DNA of 64,000 bases, from contig JAFEUB010001373.1 of the NCBI GenBank assembly GCA_024529925.1, positions 2,235,001-2,299,000 on the forward strand. Reading direction: 5' to 3'. The stretch comes from Ophthalmolycus amberensis. Lineage: Eukaryota > Chordata > Actinopteri > Perciformes > Zoarcidae. The number at the start of each line of letters is the position of its first letter. Within the stretch, counting starts at the first letter, position 1. This document shows positions 1 through 11,460 of the stretch, one piece after another. The position numbers were made by a program, and so were the translations under genes. The notes under the pieces are model-generated. The model did not search any database. It worked only from the letters and a program-made list of their open reading frames with translations, and was not told the DNA's origin.

Positions 1-478
1 ACCCTTAAAACATAAACGTATGAAACAAGACTCAAAAACATAGAAAGGAGATGAAGTACACAGACAGACTCAGCAGTCTACACAGGAGGACACGCATCAC
101 TGACCCGGATTGTTCTTTCAGTGTCCGACATTAAATAAGGACAAATATTGAATACATCACATTCAGACACGTTTACAACATCTACACAAATGGTAGGAAG
201 TAAGAGCAGGAGGAGGAACGCACTGCACATCAGAATGAGGGATGAACCGGTTTTGGATATTAACCCCAAAACATCCAGTGATCAGTCTTGTGATCGGTGG
301 AGTCGGTGGATTTTACCTGAGTGGGTTACGTGCTGCTGCTCTCCTCATATGGCTCATGCGCGCCCTCTCTAGGACAAAGAAGGGAACATCACTTTGACCA
401 TTTGTTAGACGTAAGGCCTTCGTGTTGACGCGTGAAAAAGACGAGCGTGTTTAACGTGAACTGCAGAGACGTTGTGGA

Positions 479-3400
479 CTAGACAGCGACTGGATGGACG
501 AGTGCCGGAGACGCCACCGCTGCAGCCGGAGGAGACGCTTTGCCTTTGTAGCCCAGCGACAGGATGTGCTTCTGCAGGTGTGTGATCCACCGCTCCTGAA
601 CCGACAGAGGTCCGTGAAACACTTCCTCACAGAACCTGAAGAGAAGCACAGGGAGGGCAGCACGACATCAACTGCCTGCAATGAGGAACAATGTCTTGAA
701 CATGCAATTTAACGGCGAGAGTATGGCCGGGCAGCATAGAGATATTTAGTGTTCATCATATATAACTGTGTACCGGTATGTATCTGTGTTGTTGAACGTA
801 TTAACCGCGTGTGCGTTGATTGATCAAGTCTCTCTCGCTCACTCACTCACGAGGGGAATGTGATTCTTTGTTTTGTACTTCAGAGACCAACCTGCACTTG
901 AGGGAGTAGACTTTGCCCACCAGTTTGACCAGAGGTGTAAGTGGGGGCTTTGGCAGCATCGCGGGGATGCTGCCTGACCGCGATGGCTGCTGGGAATTGG
1001 TGTCCTGATTTTCTTCCCCTGCTCGTGAGACATGTTTTGGTGGGTGGACCCCTGAAACCACAGAGAAAGGTAATAGAAACTTCTTTTTTTTAAATATATT
1101 ACAGTATATCCGGCTATTTCCGTCTCTCACCCCTCGAGGAGTGCACGCCGGGGTCGCCGTGGGCTGCAAAAGTCCGTCCGTGGCTGTTTGAGTGTCTGGA
1201 TGAGCCGGCAGTCACGCCCACGTTCTCCCTGCTCACCGAAAACTTCAGGCTGCTGCCGGCGACAGAGTCAGAGTCTGTGGACAGAGGGGGCGAAGCGGCA
1301 CCTCTCTGGGACTGAAAGCACATGAGATCAGACTCAACGCTGCTTTAATACGTTATTCAAACACACATTTTAGAGCACAGCCCACCTTCTTGATGTAAAG
1401 GTCTCCCATGCGATAGCGTTGGGTTATTGCCGCTACCTTCACTGGGTCCCTGCGGATCAACTCGCTGAGCAGCTCGATGGGCGAGCTCGCTCCGTCCGCC
1501 CTCCACTCGATGATCCCCAGCTGGCGGAGGTGAGCCCGCGCGTGGCTGGCCAGGGCCTTGCGGTTTTCAAAGTCAAAGCCACAAAGCTCACAGGACGCGT
1601 CTGACACAAAGAAGACGAGGGTGAGTGTCTACGTCACCAGTGACAGAGTAGACGTGCATCACCAGCTCAGGGAGATGCACTAGCGTCCTAGCGCATCTTA
1701 AAAAAACACGACACAGAGTACAACAGTGTGGCTCACGATCTTATAACAACATGGTTGTAAAATGACGACACAATCAGCTGTTGCTTTGCAGCGGTGTTAA
1801 TGCGTTACCGGTGTGTGAGGCCCCACTCCTGCCAGACGAGGGTTTCTCCTTCATGGAGTAATCTAGAGGTGCTGTGGAGGGGCTGGCGGCCGGTTCCCCT
1901 GGCTGGAGGCTGTCGTGGGACCGTCTGGAGCCTTGAGGGGCCCACGTGGCTTTGCCCGATGACCCAGCGAGCACGGACACTTTCTTGCCTTCTTCACCGC
2001 GCATCATCACCTCTCTGAGGAGATCGATCGGCGACGTCCTGGTTGACCAGGTGAGGCCGAGCTGGCGCAGATGGGCGCGGGCGTGGCAGGACAGGGCTTT
2101 GCGGGTCTCAAACAGCTGCCCACAGAAATCGCAAAGGACTGTTGGCGGGGATTGTGCATCTGTGGAATGGCGGAAGGGAAATAAAGAGGATGAATCCACA
2201 CTTTGGTGTACGCACACAAACAACGTAATACATTTTAAAAAGAGGTTAATTGCCTCCTGAGATATGGCACCTAACAAACTACTGACAACTGCTAATTGAG
2301 ATGAATGGCTCTCTGCTTTACCTGCATTCAGAGGCTTTGAAGCAGCAGGGGACTTCTGCGTGGGGGAGTTGCCGATGGTGCCGGATCCCTTCGGTTGAAC
2401 GGACACCTCGATCTCCATAGGTTCAGGCTTCGGCTTCCTATGAAGGGGGTCCACAGCCAGCCGAAAGCCTTTCTTAGCCTTTGGGGCCCTGTTAGCAGGA
2501 GACCGGGCGTACTGTGCAGGGCTCGAGGAGAGGGACGTGGAGGGAAACGGGGCCGCTGACGAGCTGGTTGCACTGTTCATGTTGGGAGGGTGTACGGCTT
2601 CCAGCATGCCATTGCTGACCAGTTCTTGGACGGCGTCAATTGCAGAGCTTTTCCCCAGCAGGTCGACCACTCCGATCTGACGCAGGTGAGCGCGTGCGTG
2701 GATGGCCAGCCCTTTACGATTCTCAAACTTCTCCCTGCACAGAATACAGGTGAAGTCCTCCGACGACTTAGGCCGCTTGCTGGGTGGGGACGCGGGAGGA
2801 GAGGACCGATTGGAGGGTCGCTTCGAGGAGGATCTGGAGGGACTGTTCGAGGTGCTCGCTCCCTCCTGCTGCTCGCTGCTGATGGGCTTGAGGTCCTCCT
2901 CCTCCATGATCTGGTAAAGCAACTGAATAGGGCTGCCCTTGATGTCGCCGTCGGGGATTCCGATCTGGCGCAGATGTGCCCGAGCGTGACCCGACAGGCC
3001 TTTGCGTGTCCCGTACCAGCAGCCACAGAGCTGGCACACATGGACCACATTTTTGGTGTCTGAAGCTGCAAGAATGAAGAACAATGATGAGTAAAAGGAG
3101 CCCAGTCATCTTAACTGACATTGAGCTCTGTCTTGCACATACAGCTACTCCCCTCACTACTTTCGATATTTCTTTAAACATCTAGAATTCAGTCGTACCG
3201 AAGGTGACGGGGGCGTCAGTTTCCAGCGGCGCCCACAACGGCTTGGTTTTGGTTTTGGGGTCTGAGGATGAGCTGCTGCCTTCACTTGTTCTAGACTCAA
3301 CCGGCCTCAGACCAGAGGAGGACGAGGGGGCGGGAGAGGTTGGCGTCTCTTTTAGTCTGGCTGGAGATCCCTGATGATCCATCTTCTGTGGCGCTGTCAC

Positions 3401-5241
3401 GACTCTACTCCCTGCTTTGCCGGAGTCACTGCTGTCCTCTGGTGCTGAAGTTCTCCTGGACTCCTGCTGGGATGCTTTTTTGAGAGGGGTCGGCCCAGGC
3501 ACAGAGGAGTCTGCTTTGAAATCGGGGAGAGAGTCGCCTCTGTCCTGGATGAGCTGGTAGAGCAGTTCAATGGGAGCTCCGCTGCTCTCCGACAACGTCA
3601 CACCGAGCTGCCGGAGGTGGAGGCGGGCGTGGCTGGAGAGCCCTCGTCGCGTCTCAAAGATCGTTCCACAGACCTCACAGATGACTGGGGCTGCTGTTGC
3701 TGCTGGGAAGTTCAGATGGGAGTTTGTTATCACAACAGCAGCAATGAACACATGTCAGTAGGGATGCACCAATATCACTTTTTCTCTTTCTATACAAATT
3801 CAGACGTCTAATTTAGGTTACCAATCCGATACCAATTCTCTCCGTTTCCCAAATTGTAAATCTGCAGCACATCTGTATCACACTGCGTGGAACTCAACGA
3901 GATCAACTTTCAGTGTCTTAAAAAGAGATATGCACAATTACATGCATATGGTGAAATGTAATATAACTGTAAATGTGAACTTGTCCTGGGTAACGTTTTC
4001 TTAAAAGTAATCCAAAGAACTTGTTCAAGAATCAAAATACTACGATCGAGGTTTAATCACGGTGTTATAAGCAAGCACCTTCAGGCTCTTATGTTGTATT
4101 GTTTAGCAGCTCGTTCATAACAGCGGCTCTACCTGGTGAATCCATGGCTGCTGACGTTTTCGTGGGTTTCTTTTGAAGGATGAGAGAGGTGAATCTCTGC
4201 AGATCCTGTGTACACAAATGCAGGAGGATTATATCAATTAAGAATTTTAATTAATAAATCTGGTGGGAAAAGAAATGAAGTACTTTTACTTGTGATGACA
4301 TGACAAAAATGTACAGATGGTGGATTTGTCTGTCCCTTCCCCTCTTCTAGTCCCGCCTCTTTTCCCTCTCTCTCTTGTCAAAACATACAGAAAAGATACA
4401 AACATTCATTTCTGGTGTTTTTGTTTTATTTTCCCATATTAAGTGCTGTTAATGCTAATAACACTAAATGTCTGTTTGTAACATGGGGCATCCAAAAATG
4501 CAATACATTGGTGCTTTCGTTTTTTTTGATAACAATACCACATCATTTGTTTTTGCACTTTTAAGATGCAGCATTAATGTACAGCACCGTGTCAGAACTT
4601 AATTTGACAGCTTGTGTTACTGCCGACAGACTGTTACAGAAGGTGAGGCGTAGAGCACCCTGATTCAAGCAAATAGGTGACGCCCAAATTAAACTGTCCG
4701 AAGGTTGGACGGTGAAGAAGCTCAGTTTGAAGTGCACGGAGACGCTGTCGGTTGTTATGAGTCCTTCCCCGGTGAGAGAGACGACTTGTTGAGCCTGCTG
4801 GCCGTGACGTACCTTCCTCTGCGCGGCCAGGTGGGCGTGTCGTCGGGCCCTTTTCTTATGGCGCACCGCTGACGTTACGTCCTGACCTGCAAACCCAACC
4901 TTTTGAGAGGAAAAGTCAAACACAGAGGGAGCGGCCTCGGTCTTCAGTTTATTGGTACGGCGAACCACCAGGACCCCTGACTCCAACACCCTCTTCCCGA
5001 CATAGTCCTCGTCCACAAAGTGCTCGCTACAGACCCGAGAGCCCCGCCTGACGGGAGTCGTCCCTCGTTTGAGTGCAGCTAGCCAACGACGAAGCACCAC
5101 GTGCCGCGCAAAAGGCAAAGAGTGAAAGTGGACAGTCTTGCCTTCGTTTTTGGTTCTATAAAACGCATTGCTGCATCCAGGGGCGATGCAGAAGTGGCCC
5201 CCTCTGCATCGCGTCACAGCTCGGGGTTCATTACTCTCCAT
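479..5241 (-). CDS. THAP domain - Wiz-type C2H2 zinc finger fusion protein (935 aa, 9 exons)
   Basis: Coding exons on the minus strand: 5241-4813, 4205-4133, 3702-3199, 3059-2322, 2159-1809, 1600-1386, 1311-1131, 1051-892 and 635-479. Together they give 2808 nt, exactly 936 codons with the stop, and every junction is GT-AG and phase-matched. Residues 18-108 form a C2CH THAP domain: C18, C23, C71, H74, P43, W53 and a closing APSVF motif. Six C2H2 fingers follow with the Wiz/ZNF644 signature (F-E-N/T-R-K-G/A-L-x-x-HAR-x-HLRQ-x-G): one in exon 3, two in exon 4, one each in exons 5 and 6, and a C-terminal finger split over exons 8 and 9 (LKCRFC ... THLQKHIL). PLDYS in exon 5 resembles a CtBP-binding motif. 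In mammals WIZ tethers the G9a/GLP H3K9 methyltransferases, and THAP domains bind DNA. A nuclear DNA-targeted repressor role is inferred. The alternative is two neighbouring genes: a THAP gene and a finger-only gene starting at the ATG at 4145. Confidence 0.72.
4425..4430 (-). terminator. Candidate intronic polyadenylation signal (AATAAA)
   Basis: A canonical AATAAA on the minus strand lies in intron 1 of the THAP-Wiz gene, just downstream of the in-frame intronic stop. It could produce the short THAP-only messenger. The hexamer is common by chance in AT-rich introns, so this is only a candidate. Confidence 0.3.
4561..4812 (-). other. Intron 1 read-through tail giving a THAP-only short isoform
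   Basis: If the GTACGT donor after residue 143 of the THAP-Wiz gene is not used, the frame stays open for 83 more residues to a stop at 4561-4563. That gives a 226-aa THAP-only protein. AATAAA on the minus strand at 4425-4430, about 130 bases past the stop, could end this transcript. The extra tail shows no domain I recognise. A retained-intron isoform is possible but unproven. Confidence 0.35.
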
Positions 5242-6682
5242 TGAGCCGTGATTAAACTTTTAGTTTATGTGAAACGTAATGTAACGTTAGGACTTCACAG
5301 GCTGCGACAGGATGGAGATACACTTCAGATTATGGAGCTCTTCAACCTGTCAAAATAAATGTCGCTAACAAATCGTAAAAAGGAGACACACTTACTTATC
5401 ATTTGAATACCGTGTTGGACCTATAACCCTTTTAAGATTGGGAATCCAACTGTTGCTCACTACAATGTTACACGATCGTAATATCGCGACAACTTCTTGT
5501 TGCATATAAATACATATTTTACGTTAGCTGTGGATTGCAACTTGAAATGTTATTGAGAATCGTCTCTATTTCTAATTGCATCGTTCGCATTACAACTTAT
5601 AGTAGAGCAACGCTCACTAGGCTCCCGTTGACGTTCGAGTGGCTGAGCATCTTTAGACTGAAAGCTAACTGAACGTTATCGCTATTGCACCCTTTGTTTT
5701 GATCTGGAATAATGCTAACGTTAGCCGCATGCTAGCTCAAATTAAACGTAATTTAAGCGAAACAGCGAATAGCTAAGCAACGTACGCCCTGGACTGGCAA
5801 TCAAACGACACTTATCAAATGTAGATAAAGGTTAATTTACCTAAAAGGTGGAACACATTGCCTCAGTAACGTTACATCTGTTTCAGACACTGACCACAAG
5901 CTTAGCGGAAGTAGGCGTCCACACATTGCCGGTGATGGATGTTTTCAAAATAAAAGCACTGAGGTTATACCAACAGAGCGGACCAAATGTGACACTTTGT
6001 GACAATCTACAGAGAAAGCCAAAGGGTTCAATTATTACTCTAAACATGTGATATTACTACTTTATTGTGCAAGGACTAGTATGTTTTGACCTCTGACTGA
6101 ATACTAAGTGAAAATACTGGTGAACATATTCATTGCATATACCTGATTTATTTATTATTTATTATCGCTTGTTACTTTTTGCATTTGTTAATTAACTGCT
6201 ATTGTGTGTTTCTATTTCCAAGTGATATTCATGTTTTATTCAGTTGTACTAATGGATGTGTCTGTGTGATGTGTCTGTTTTTGCCACACTGCTTCAAGAC
6301 AATGTGAGACCAAGCCAAATTACTTGTATGTGTAATTGTACTTGGCAAGAAACCGATTCTGATATTATTCTGACCATGAAGACTGAACTGATTACTGGCT
6401 ACTGAGGCTACTGACAGTGTCAGACAAACTCACACTGTATGCAGTGTCAGTATCTCGAATGGTTTGATGTAACTTATTAACTTACTATATGCAGGAATGC
6501 ATTCAGGCAAAAAAATAAAATGAAAACAAATCCAAAACGTTATCTTGCATTAGAAGTCAGTGCAGCGCTGGCAGTGTGGCAGCCTGGAAACCCTCCATGT
6601 GTGTCTTGGTCTTATGCAGAAGTATAAACAGACAACATGTAATGTTGTTTCATCTCCTCATCTTTGCTCTCCTCCACCACAG
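5242..6682. other. Upstream region of the THAP-Wiz gene; no gene seen
   Basis: AT-rich DNA between the THAP start codon and the kinase pseudogene. It holds the palindrome at 5714-5725 and several other AACGTTA-type motifs (5865, 5521), so a promoter for the minus-strand THAP-Wiz gene is probable here. The open frames in it are short and resemble no protein I know. Confidence 0.5.
5714..5725. promoter_or_regulatory. Perfect palindrome GCTAACGTTAGC upstream of THAP-Wiz
   Basis: A 12-bp perfect palindrome about 470 bases upstream of the THAP-Wiz start codon. The same 12-mer occurs at 8805-8816 in the 5' intron of prdx2 and at 51538-51549 in intron 1 of get3. That recurrence suggests a promoter-associated element; its binding factor is unknown to me. 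Confidence 0.4.
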
Positions 6683-7871
6683 ACTACTTCCCGATACACG
6701 AGGGAAACCTGCTGGATTCCTGCTACGAGGTGCAGGCCTTTCTCGGGGAGGGCACCTTTGGAAAAGTGGCCAAGTGTGCGCACATTATAACCGATAACCG
6801 AGGGTGGCCATCAAAATAACTAAAGACAGTTCCACCGAGCAAGCACTGGAAGAGGTCGAACACAAACTGTCTATTTACTGTCAAAACTGAAGCTGGATGT
6901 GCATGTTGAAATATTTAGCAATTCCATCTTTCACATTTATTATGTAATTTGTCTTTCGGGTGTAAACAGTAAAAATCTAACTTTTCATATTTTATACAGA
7001 TTAAAATTATCCAACAGCTGCAGACTCTGGATCCTGACAAATGTAATCTGGTGAGATGGTATGGCTCGTTCCTCCATGGAGGTCTTGTGTGTCTGGAGTT
7101 TGAGCTCCTAGACCTGAGTCTGACTAAATACATGAAGCAGAGACGTTGTGCTCTGTCCTTATGTGAGATACGCCCAGTTATACATCAGGTATGTGGAATT
7201 TTTACTTTTTTCAGAAGTATCATTTTGTGGAAAATCCATACTTAATAATGTACATCGTTGTGACCCAATGAACCTAAATATGTGTGTGTTTCTTCAGCTG
7301 ACCACAGCTCTGCTCCTCAAGGCCCTGGAAACCATGCATGCTGATTTAAAGCCTGACAACATAATGGTCGTAGACCGCAGGCAGCAGCCGCTGCAAGTCA
7401 AGCTCATTGACTTTGGCCTGGCTCGCTTCGTGTCCGATGCTCCTCCAGGGATATGTGTGCAGACTCTGTGGTACAGGTTAGTACAGAACACACATGGCAC
7501 AGATGCTGTGACTTTGCGACTCCAGTCCAGAGGCCAACCGGAGAAGTCTGTGGTTTATATGTAACACAGAGGTGAGGTTTTACTTCTTATTCGTGAAGTT
7601 TAGAATTTTTCTTAATCTCTTTGCTCGGGGCTCCGGAGGTCATTCTGGGCCAGCTCTTCTCGGAGTCAATAGACATGTGGTCTCTCAGTCTGGTGGCTGC
7701 AGAACTTGCTGTGGGCTTCCCGCTTTTTCCCGGGGACCACGAATATGATCAGATGAAATTCATTGTGGACATGTTGGGTCAGCCACCCGATTATCTGATG
7801 CACTGTGGACAAACAACCTCTCACTTCTTTTGCATTCAGAGCAGCGATAACCAGAAGACCTGGAGACTTAA
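6683..7871 (+). pseudogene. Decayed HIPK-like protein kinase (teleost HIPK1-like family)
   Basis: Four exon remnants can be read: about 6683-6890, 7000-7188, 7298-7476 and about 7629-7871. Kinase landmarks remain in order: glycine loop LGEGTFGKV, VAIKI lysine, substrate loop MHADLKPDN, LIDFGLA, and APEVILG followed by DMWSLSLVAAE and LFPGDHEYDQ. The closest family is the expanded teleost HIPK-like kinases, which act on Ser/Thr in the nucleus. Three lesions argue against function. A one-base frameshift separates the glycine loop from VAIKI near 6801. Exon 1 reads into a stop at about 6888 with no clear donor. The acceptor before the APE exon is GG (7627-7628) where AG is expected. The last exon runs into a (GTCT)n tract with no proper end. 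A sequencing error could explain the frameshift but not all three. Confidence 0.75.
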
Positions 7872-7874
7872 GGT

Positions 7875-7907
7875 CCGTCTGTCTGTCTCTCTGTCTGTCT
7901 GTCTGTC
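7875..7907. repeat. (GTCT)n-like microsatellite
   Basis: A tetranucleotide tract of about 33 bases with one interruption. It lies at the 3' end of the kinase pseudogene and runs through its former reading frame. Confidence 0.8.
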
Positions 7908-8467
7908 AAACGTCCCTCAGCGGCCTTCCTCACAGGAGAACATCGTCCACAGTTCTAAACTTTGCAATGCTGAGGTTGTAGTGGAGACCAGCAGTGAGAC
8001 GGTGGGCTGTTGTGACGTGTTCTTTCAGGGGATCAGAGAAGTTTTCTCGTGTTCATTCTGGTCTGCATGATGAGTCATCGTTTATCATTAACTGTATTAT
8101 GTTTCACTTGTCATTGTCATTTGTCAATAAAACTATTGACTGACCTCATAAATGTGTTCATGATGTGTGGCGATGAGACAAAGTAAAACAACATGTATTT
8201 TTTTAATGCAACAAAACATTATGTGTCTGTCAAGTTAAAATGTTGAGGAGCTAAAGTAGTAAGTAGAACAACATGGAAGTATTCAAGTAAAGCATGCCTA
8301 CTACTACTAATACAGTTTCCCCCATTGGACGTTTGCCCTCAGAGTAACACGGAATACACGCTCTGCTCTCAACCTTGACTTTGAAATAAAATACATTCAC
8401 TTGCGGGAACTCAAAACTGTTGTTGTTTTGTTTTGGGGTAAAGAGTGTAAGTTTATTGTCTGATCCA

Positions 8468-8552
8468 CACTCCGGAGCAGAAGGTGGCGGTAATGCACCA
8501 ATAAGATGGATGCCAACCGCCGTAAAACTAGAAGAAGAAGAAGAAGAAGAGG
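8468..8552. repeat. Dispersed teleost repeat ending in (GAA)n
   Basis: The segment with GGTGGCGGTAATGCACC, GCCAACCGCC and a terminal run of AGAAGAAGAAG is a pattern I know as a common dispersed repeat in fish genomes, with a SINE-like tail. It lies within about 120 bases upstream of the probable first exon of prdx2, so it may contribute to that promoter. Confidence 0.5.
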
Positions 8553-8589
8553 ACTCAAAAGTGGCCCCGCCCCCTCCTTGCACTAAACC

Positions 8590-8669
8590 GTCCCTTCCCT
8601 GAGAGCTCTCTCCCTGACAGCAGCAGACCTCCGCTCTGCTAACTTCTCCTCGGCGTCGCGTAAAGACAG
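8590..8669 (+). other. prdx2: Probable 5' UTR exon 1 of prdx2
   Basis: GC-rich sequence ends in a strong donor (AAGACAG followed by GTGAGT) at 8669/8670. The first coding exon of prdx2 begins at an AG acceptor at 9555-9556, 13 bases before its ATG, so a non-coding upstream exon is required. This is the best candidate. Its 5' boundary is a guess. Confidence 0.5.
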
Positions 8670-8804
8670 GTGAGTTTGTTCGTCTCTGAACTGTCAGGTG
8701 TTCACGTCGCGTCTGCTCGGCTCGTCCCCGGAGCAGCACGACTGCTCGGTCCGAAACAGAGAGGCGACAAAGAAACCCGGTTCCCTACATCGAGCTAATG
8801 TTGA

Positions 8805-8816
8805 GCTAACGTTAGC
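8805..8816. promoter_or_regulatory. Perfect palindrome GCTAACGTTAGC in the prdx2 5' region
   Basis: The second exact copy of the 12-mer, about 135 bases downstream of the probable first-exon donor of prdx2. Confidence 0.4.
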
Positions 8817-9569
8817 CAGGCGGTGCGGGTCAGTCGCTCGCCTCCTTCTTTTAGTACGTGGGCCTGTCTCTGTCTCTGTCTTTGTCCCGGTGCAGCAGGA
8901 GAGGGACCGCTCGATGCGCCGCCTCGCTTTGTTCAACGTGTATTTCTTGCTTTGAAAACACGACTTTAGATTGTAACGCTTTGACCTGCAGCGCTGAACT
9001 TTGACCACCGTTCACTACTGTCGTGTCTGTGAGATGACAAAGGATTGTTGGCTTTTGTGAGGTTTGGGCTCATAACGAGGGTTGTCTTTATATGCACGCA
9101 TTGTTCATTGTAACGTCAAACTGTAACGGTAGCTATTTAAAATAATAACTACCTCGTGGCTGCGTTGAAGGCCTGGTTGGATCAATACTGTGTTTCGTGT
9201 GTAAACTAATTACATAATTTCTTTAATATAATTTCAAAGATCAAAGCTTGGTTTTGCCACAAAACAATCACACCTACACCTTTTTATAAATCATGTCTAC
9301 AAGATATAAACGTTTATCCTCAATTGATTTTTTTTATTTATTTTTTAACGTTGCGTAAGCTTCTTAATCGGCTGTTGTTCCCCTCGGAACATGACTTGCA
9401 TGTGACTTCACACTGTTTCTCCAACTGAACAAGCCTCTGAGCTGTGAAACGTGTCTGTAAGCCTCAGGCTGGAGTTCTCTTAACTTGTGATGTCAGCTGA
9501 GCATGTCTATGAGATGTAGTAATTGTCTGGTGACTGTGTGCTTGTGTGTCTCTCCAGTCATTTGTCACC

Positions 9570-11460
9570 ATGTCCTCTGGAAATGCTAAGATTGGCCATC
9601 CTGCCCCAAGCTTCAAAGCCACAGCTGTAGTGGACGGACAGTTTAAGGACGTCCAGCTGTCGGACTACAAAGGTAACTTGGTGTTATTTACACTTTCATT
9701 GTTATATTTTGTTTCATATCTAATATGGGTTGTATCTCCTCTTCTCCTCCTGTGCTCTTCAGGGAAGTATGTGGTCTTCTTCTTCTACCCGCTGGACTTC
9801 ACGTTCGTGTGTCCCACCGAGATCGTGGCTTTCAGCGACAGGGTGGAGGAGTTCCGCAGTATCGACTGTGAGGTGATCGGCTGCTCCGTAGACTCTCACT
9901 TCAGCCACTTGGCCTGGTGAGAAAAAGAGTTTTACCGTAATCCTCACTGTATGCAGTGTAAACGACGCCATCCATGCAGCCAGCATGTGTCAGCAAGTAG
10001 AGTAAGCAGAGCGGCTTTCACAAAATATTTCTTTGCCTTGTTTCAGTTATTTTCACAGGTGAACTGTGAAAAAGTATTTTATTCTTTCCTCAAATATCAT
10101 ACTAAACATTAACACAAAGAGCTATTAGACACAAAGAAGCAAGCATTCCTTTGAGGCAAAGCTGTGGTGTGTTAACTGTTCCTGACCGTGGCCTACTTTA
10201 TGGCTAGTGTGCACTAGGAACTATGTAGGGAAATATAAATATGGGATCAAGACTCCATAAATATTTATAGATTATTAAATGACAGATCATTGTATTTCTT
10301 CTGACTCTGCTCAGAGAAACTGTTTCTGTCAGCTCTGAAGCAGCAGTTTATCTCCTGTCGCTGTGCTGCTCTGCACCGCCTTGATAAGTCCGGCGGTAAC
10401 GGTCTCTGCAACGGTTGTTGATGCGAGTTAGATTTTGACGTGCTTTAAGTACAGTACATCAGAAGTGAGAGTAATACTGTCTTGTCGGGTTGATGGCCTG
10501 TGAAGGAGTTTCTGATTTGCCGTTTCTGTTTTTACTCTCCACAGGATCAACATACCAAGGAAGCAGGGAGGTCTGGGTAACATGAAGATCCCCCTTGTGG
10601 CAGACCTCACCAAGACCATCTCCAGAGACTATGGCGTGCTGAAGGAGGACGACGGCGTCGCGTACAGGTCAGGAAAAACTGCCTTTGGTTTTAAGTGAAA
10701 GGCCAGTAGTGGTGCAGTGGCAGCTTGATGTCGGTCGGCACGCCCCCAGTTAGTAATAAACTGGGGCAATAATAATAAAAACCCTGTGTTCTGCAATGTA
10801 ACATGGCTTTGAAGAGCGCATAGATAATATAATGGCTCCAGTTCCCTGTAAGAAAGGGCCGTCTGTTGTGCAAATACTTAAACCTTCATTTGTGCCTCTC
10901 AGGGGTCTGTTTGTGATTGACGACAAGGGCGTCTTGAGGCAGATCACGATCAACGACTTGCCCGTGGGTCGCTCTGTGGACGAGACTCTGCGCCTGGTCC
11001 AGGCCTTCAAGCACACTGACAAACATGGAGAGGGTGAGTGGAATCCCCGTCGAGGAGGCAGTTTGTTTTGGCTTCGGTTAATAAAACCCTCTCTTACTAC
11101 ATGCAAATACACAATGCTGTGTTTTGTTCCCTCTGTTATTCACACTTTAATCGGCCACGTAGATTATTTTTTGTCTAATTTTAGATGCTTTGTACGGCAC
11201 ATGTCACAGCTAGCATGTAAAATAGTTAGAAAAACATGTTTAAATGAGGTTGTTTGAACACAGCCTGGTACTGGTTCACCCTCGGGTGTTCACACGTGTA
11301 CTTTGTCCTCGGGTATGTAGAGTTCCCCGTCCCCTACACATTGTGCTGAACTTTGTTCCTACTCCCTCCCCACACAGTGTGCCCTGCTGGCTGGAAACCT
11401 GGCAGCGACACCATCGTCCCCGACGTCCAAAAGAGCAAAGCCTTCTTCTCCAAGCAGTGA
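9570..11460 (+). CDS. prdx2: Peroxiredoxin 2 (natural killer enhancing factor B)
   Basis: Coding exons: 9570-9672, 9763-9916, 10545-10667, 10903-11033 and 11378-11460. They total 594 nt, or 197 aa, which is the usual length. The ATG has a good context (TCACCATGT) 13 bases after an AG acceptor. It is a typical 2-Cys peroxiredoxin that reduces peroxides in the cytosol using thioredoxin. The peroxidatic cysteine is C51 in FTFVCPTE and the resolving cysteine is C172 in VCPAGW; the hyperoxidation-related GGLG motif is present. The residues VVDGQFKD and [19 protein letters not shown] favour Prdx2 over Prdx1. The C-terminal motif reads AFFSKQ, so the usual YF is FF. It is convergent with junb, as in the human PRDX2-JUNB pair. 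Confidence 0.95.

Noticed and set aside
2160..2321. A continuous 436-residue frame across 1774-3084
   Set aside because: The intron between the exons at 2322 and 2159 happens to be open in frame. It has standard GT-AG borders, and removing it restores the normal finger spacing.
9759..9986. Antisense frame in prdx2
   Set aside because: It is a mirror of conserved prdx2 coding sequence, with no independent support.
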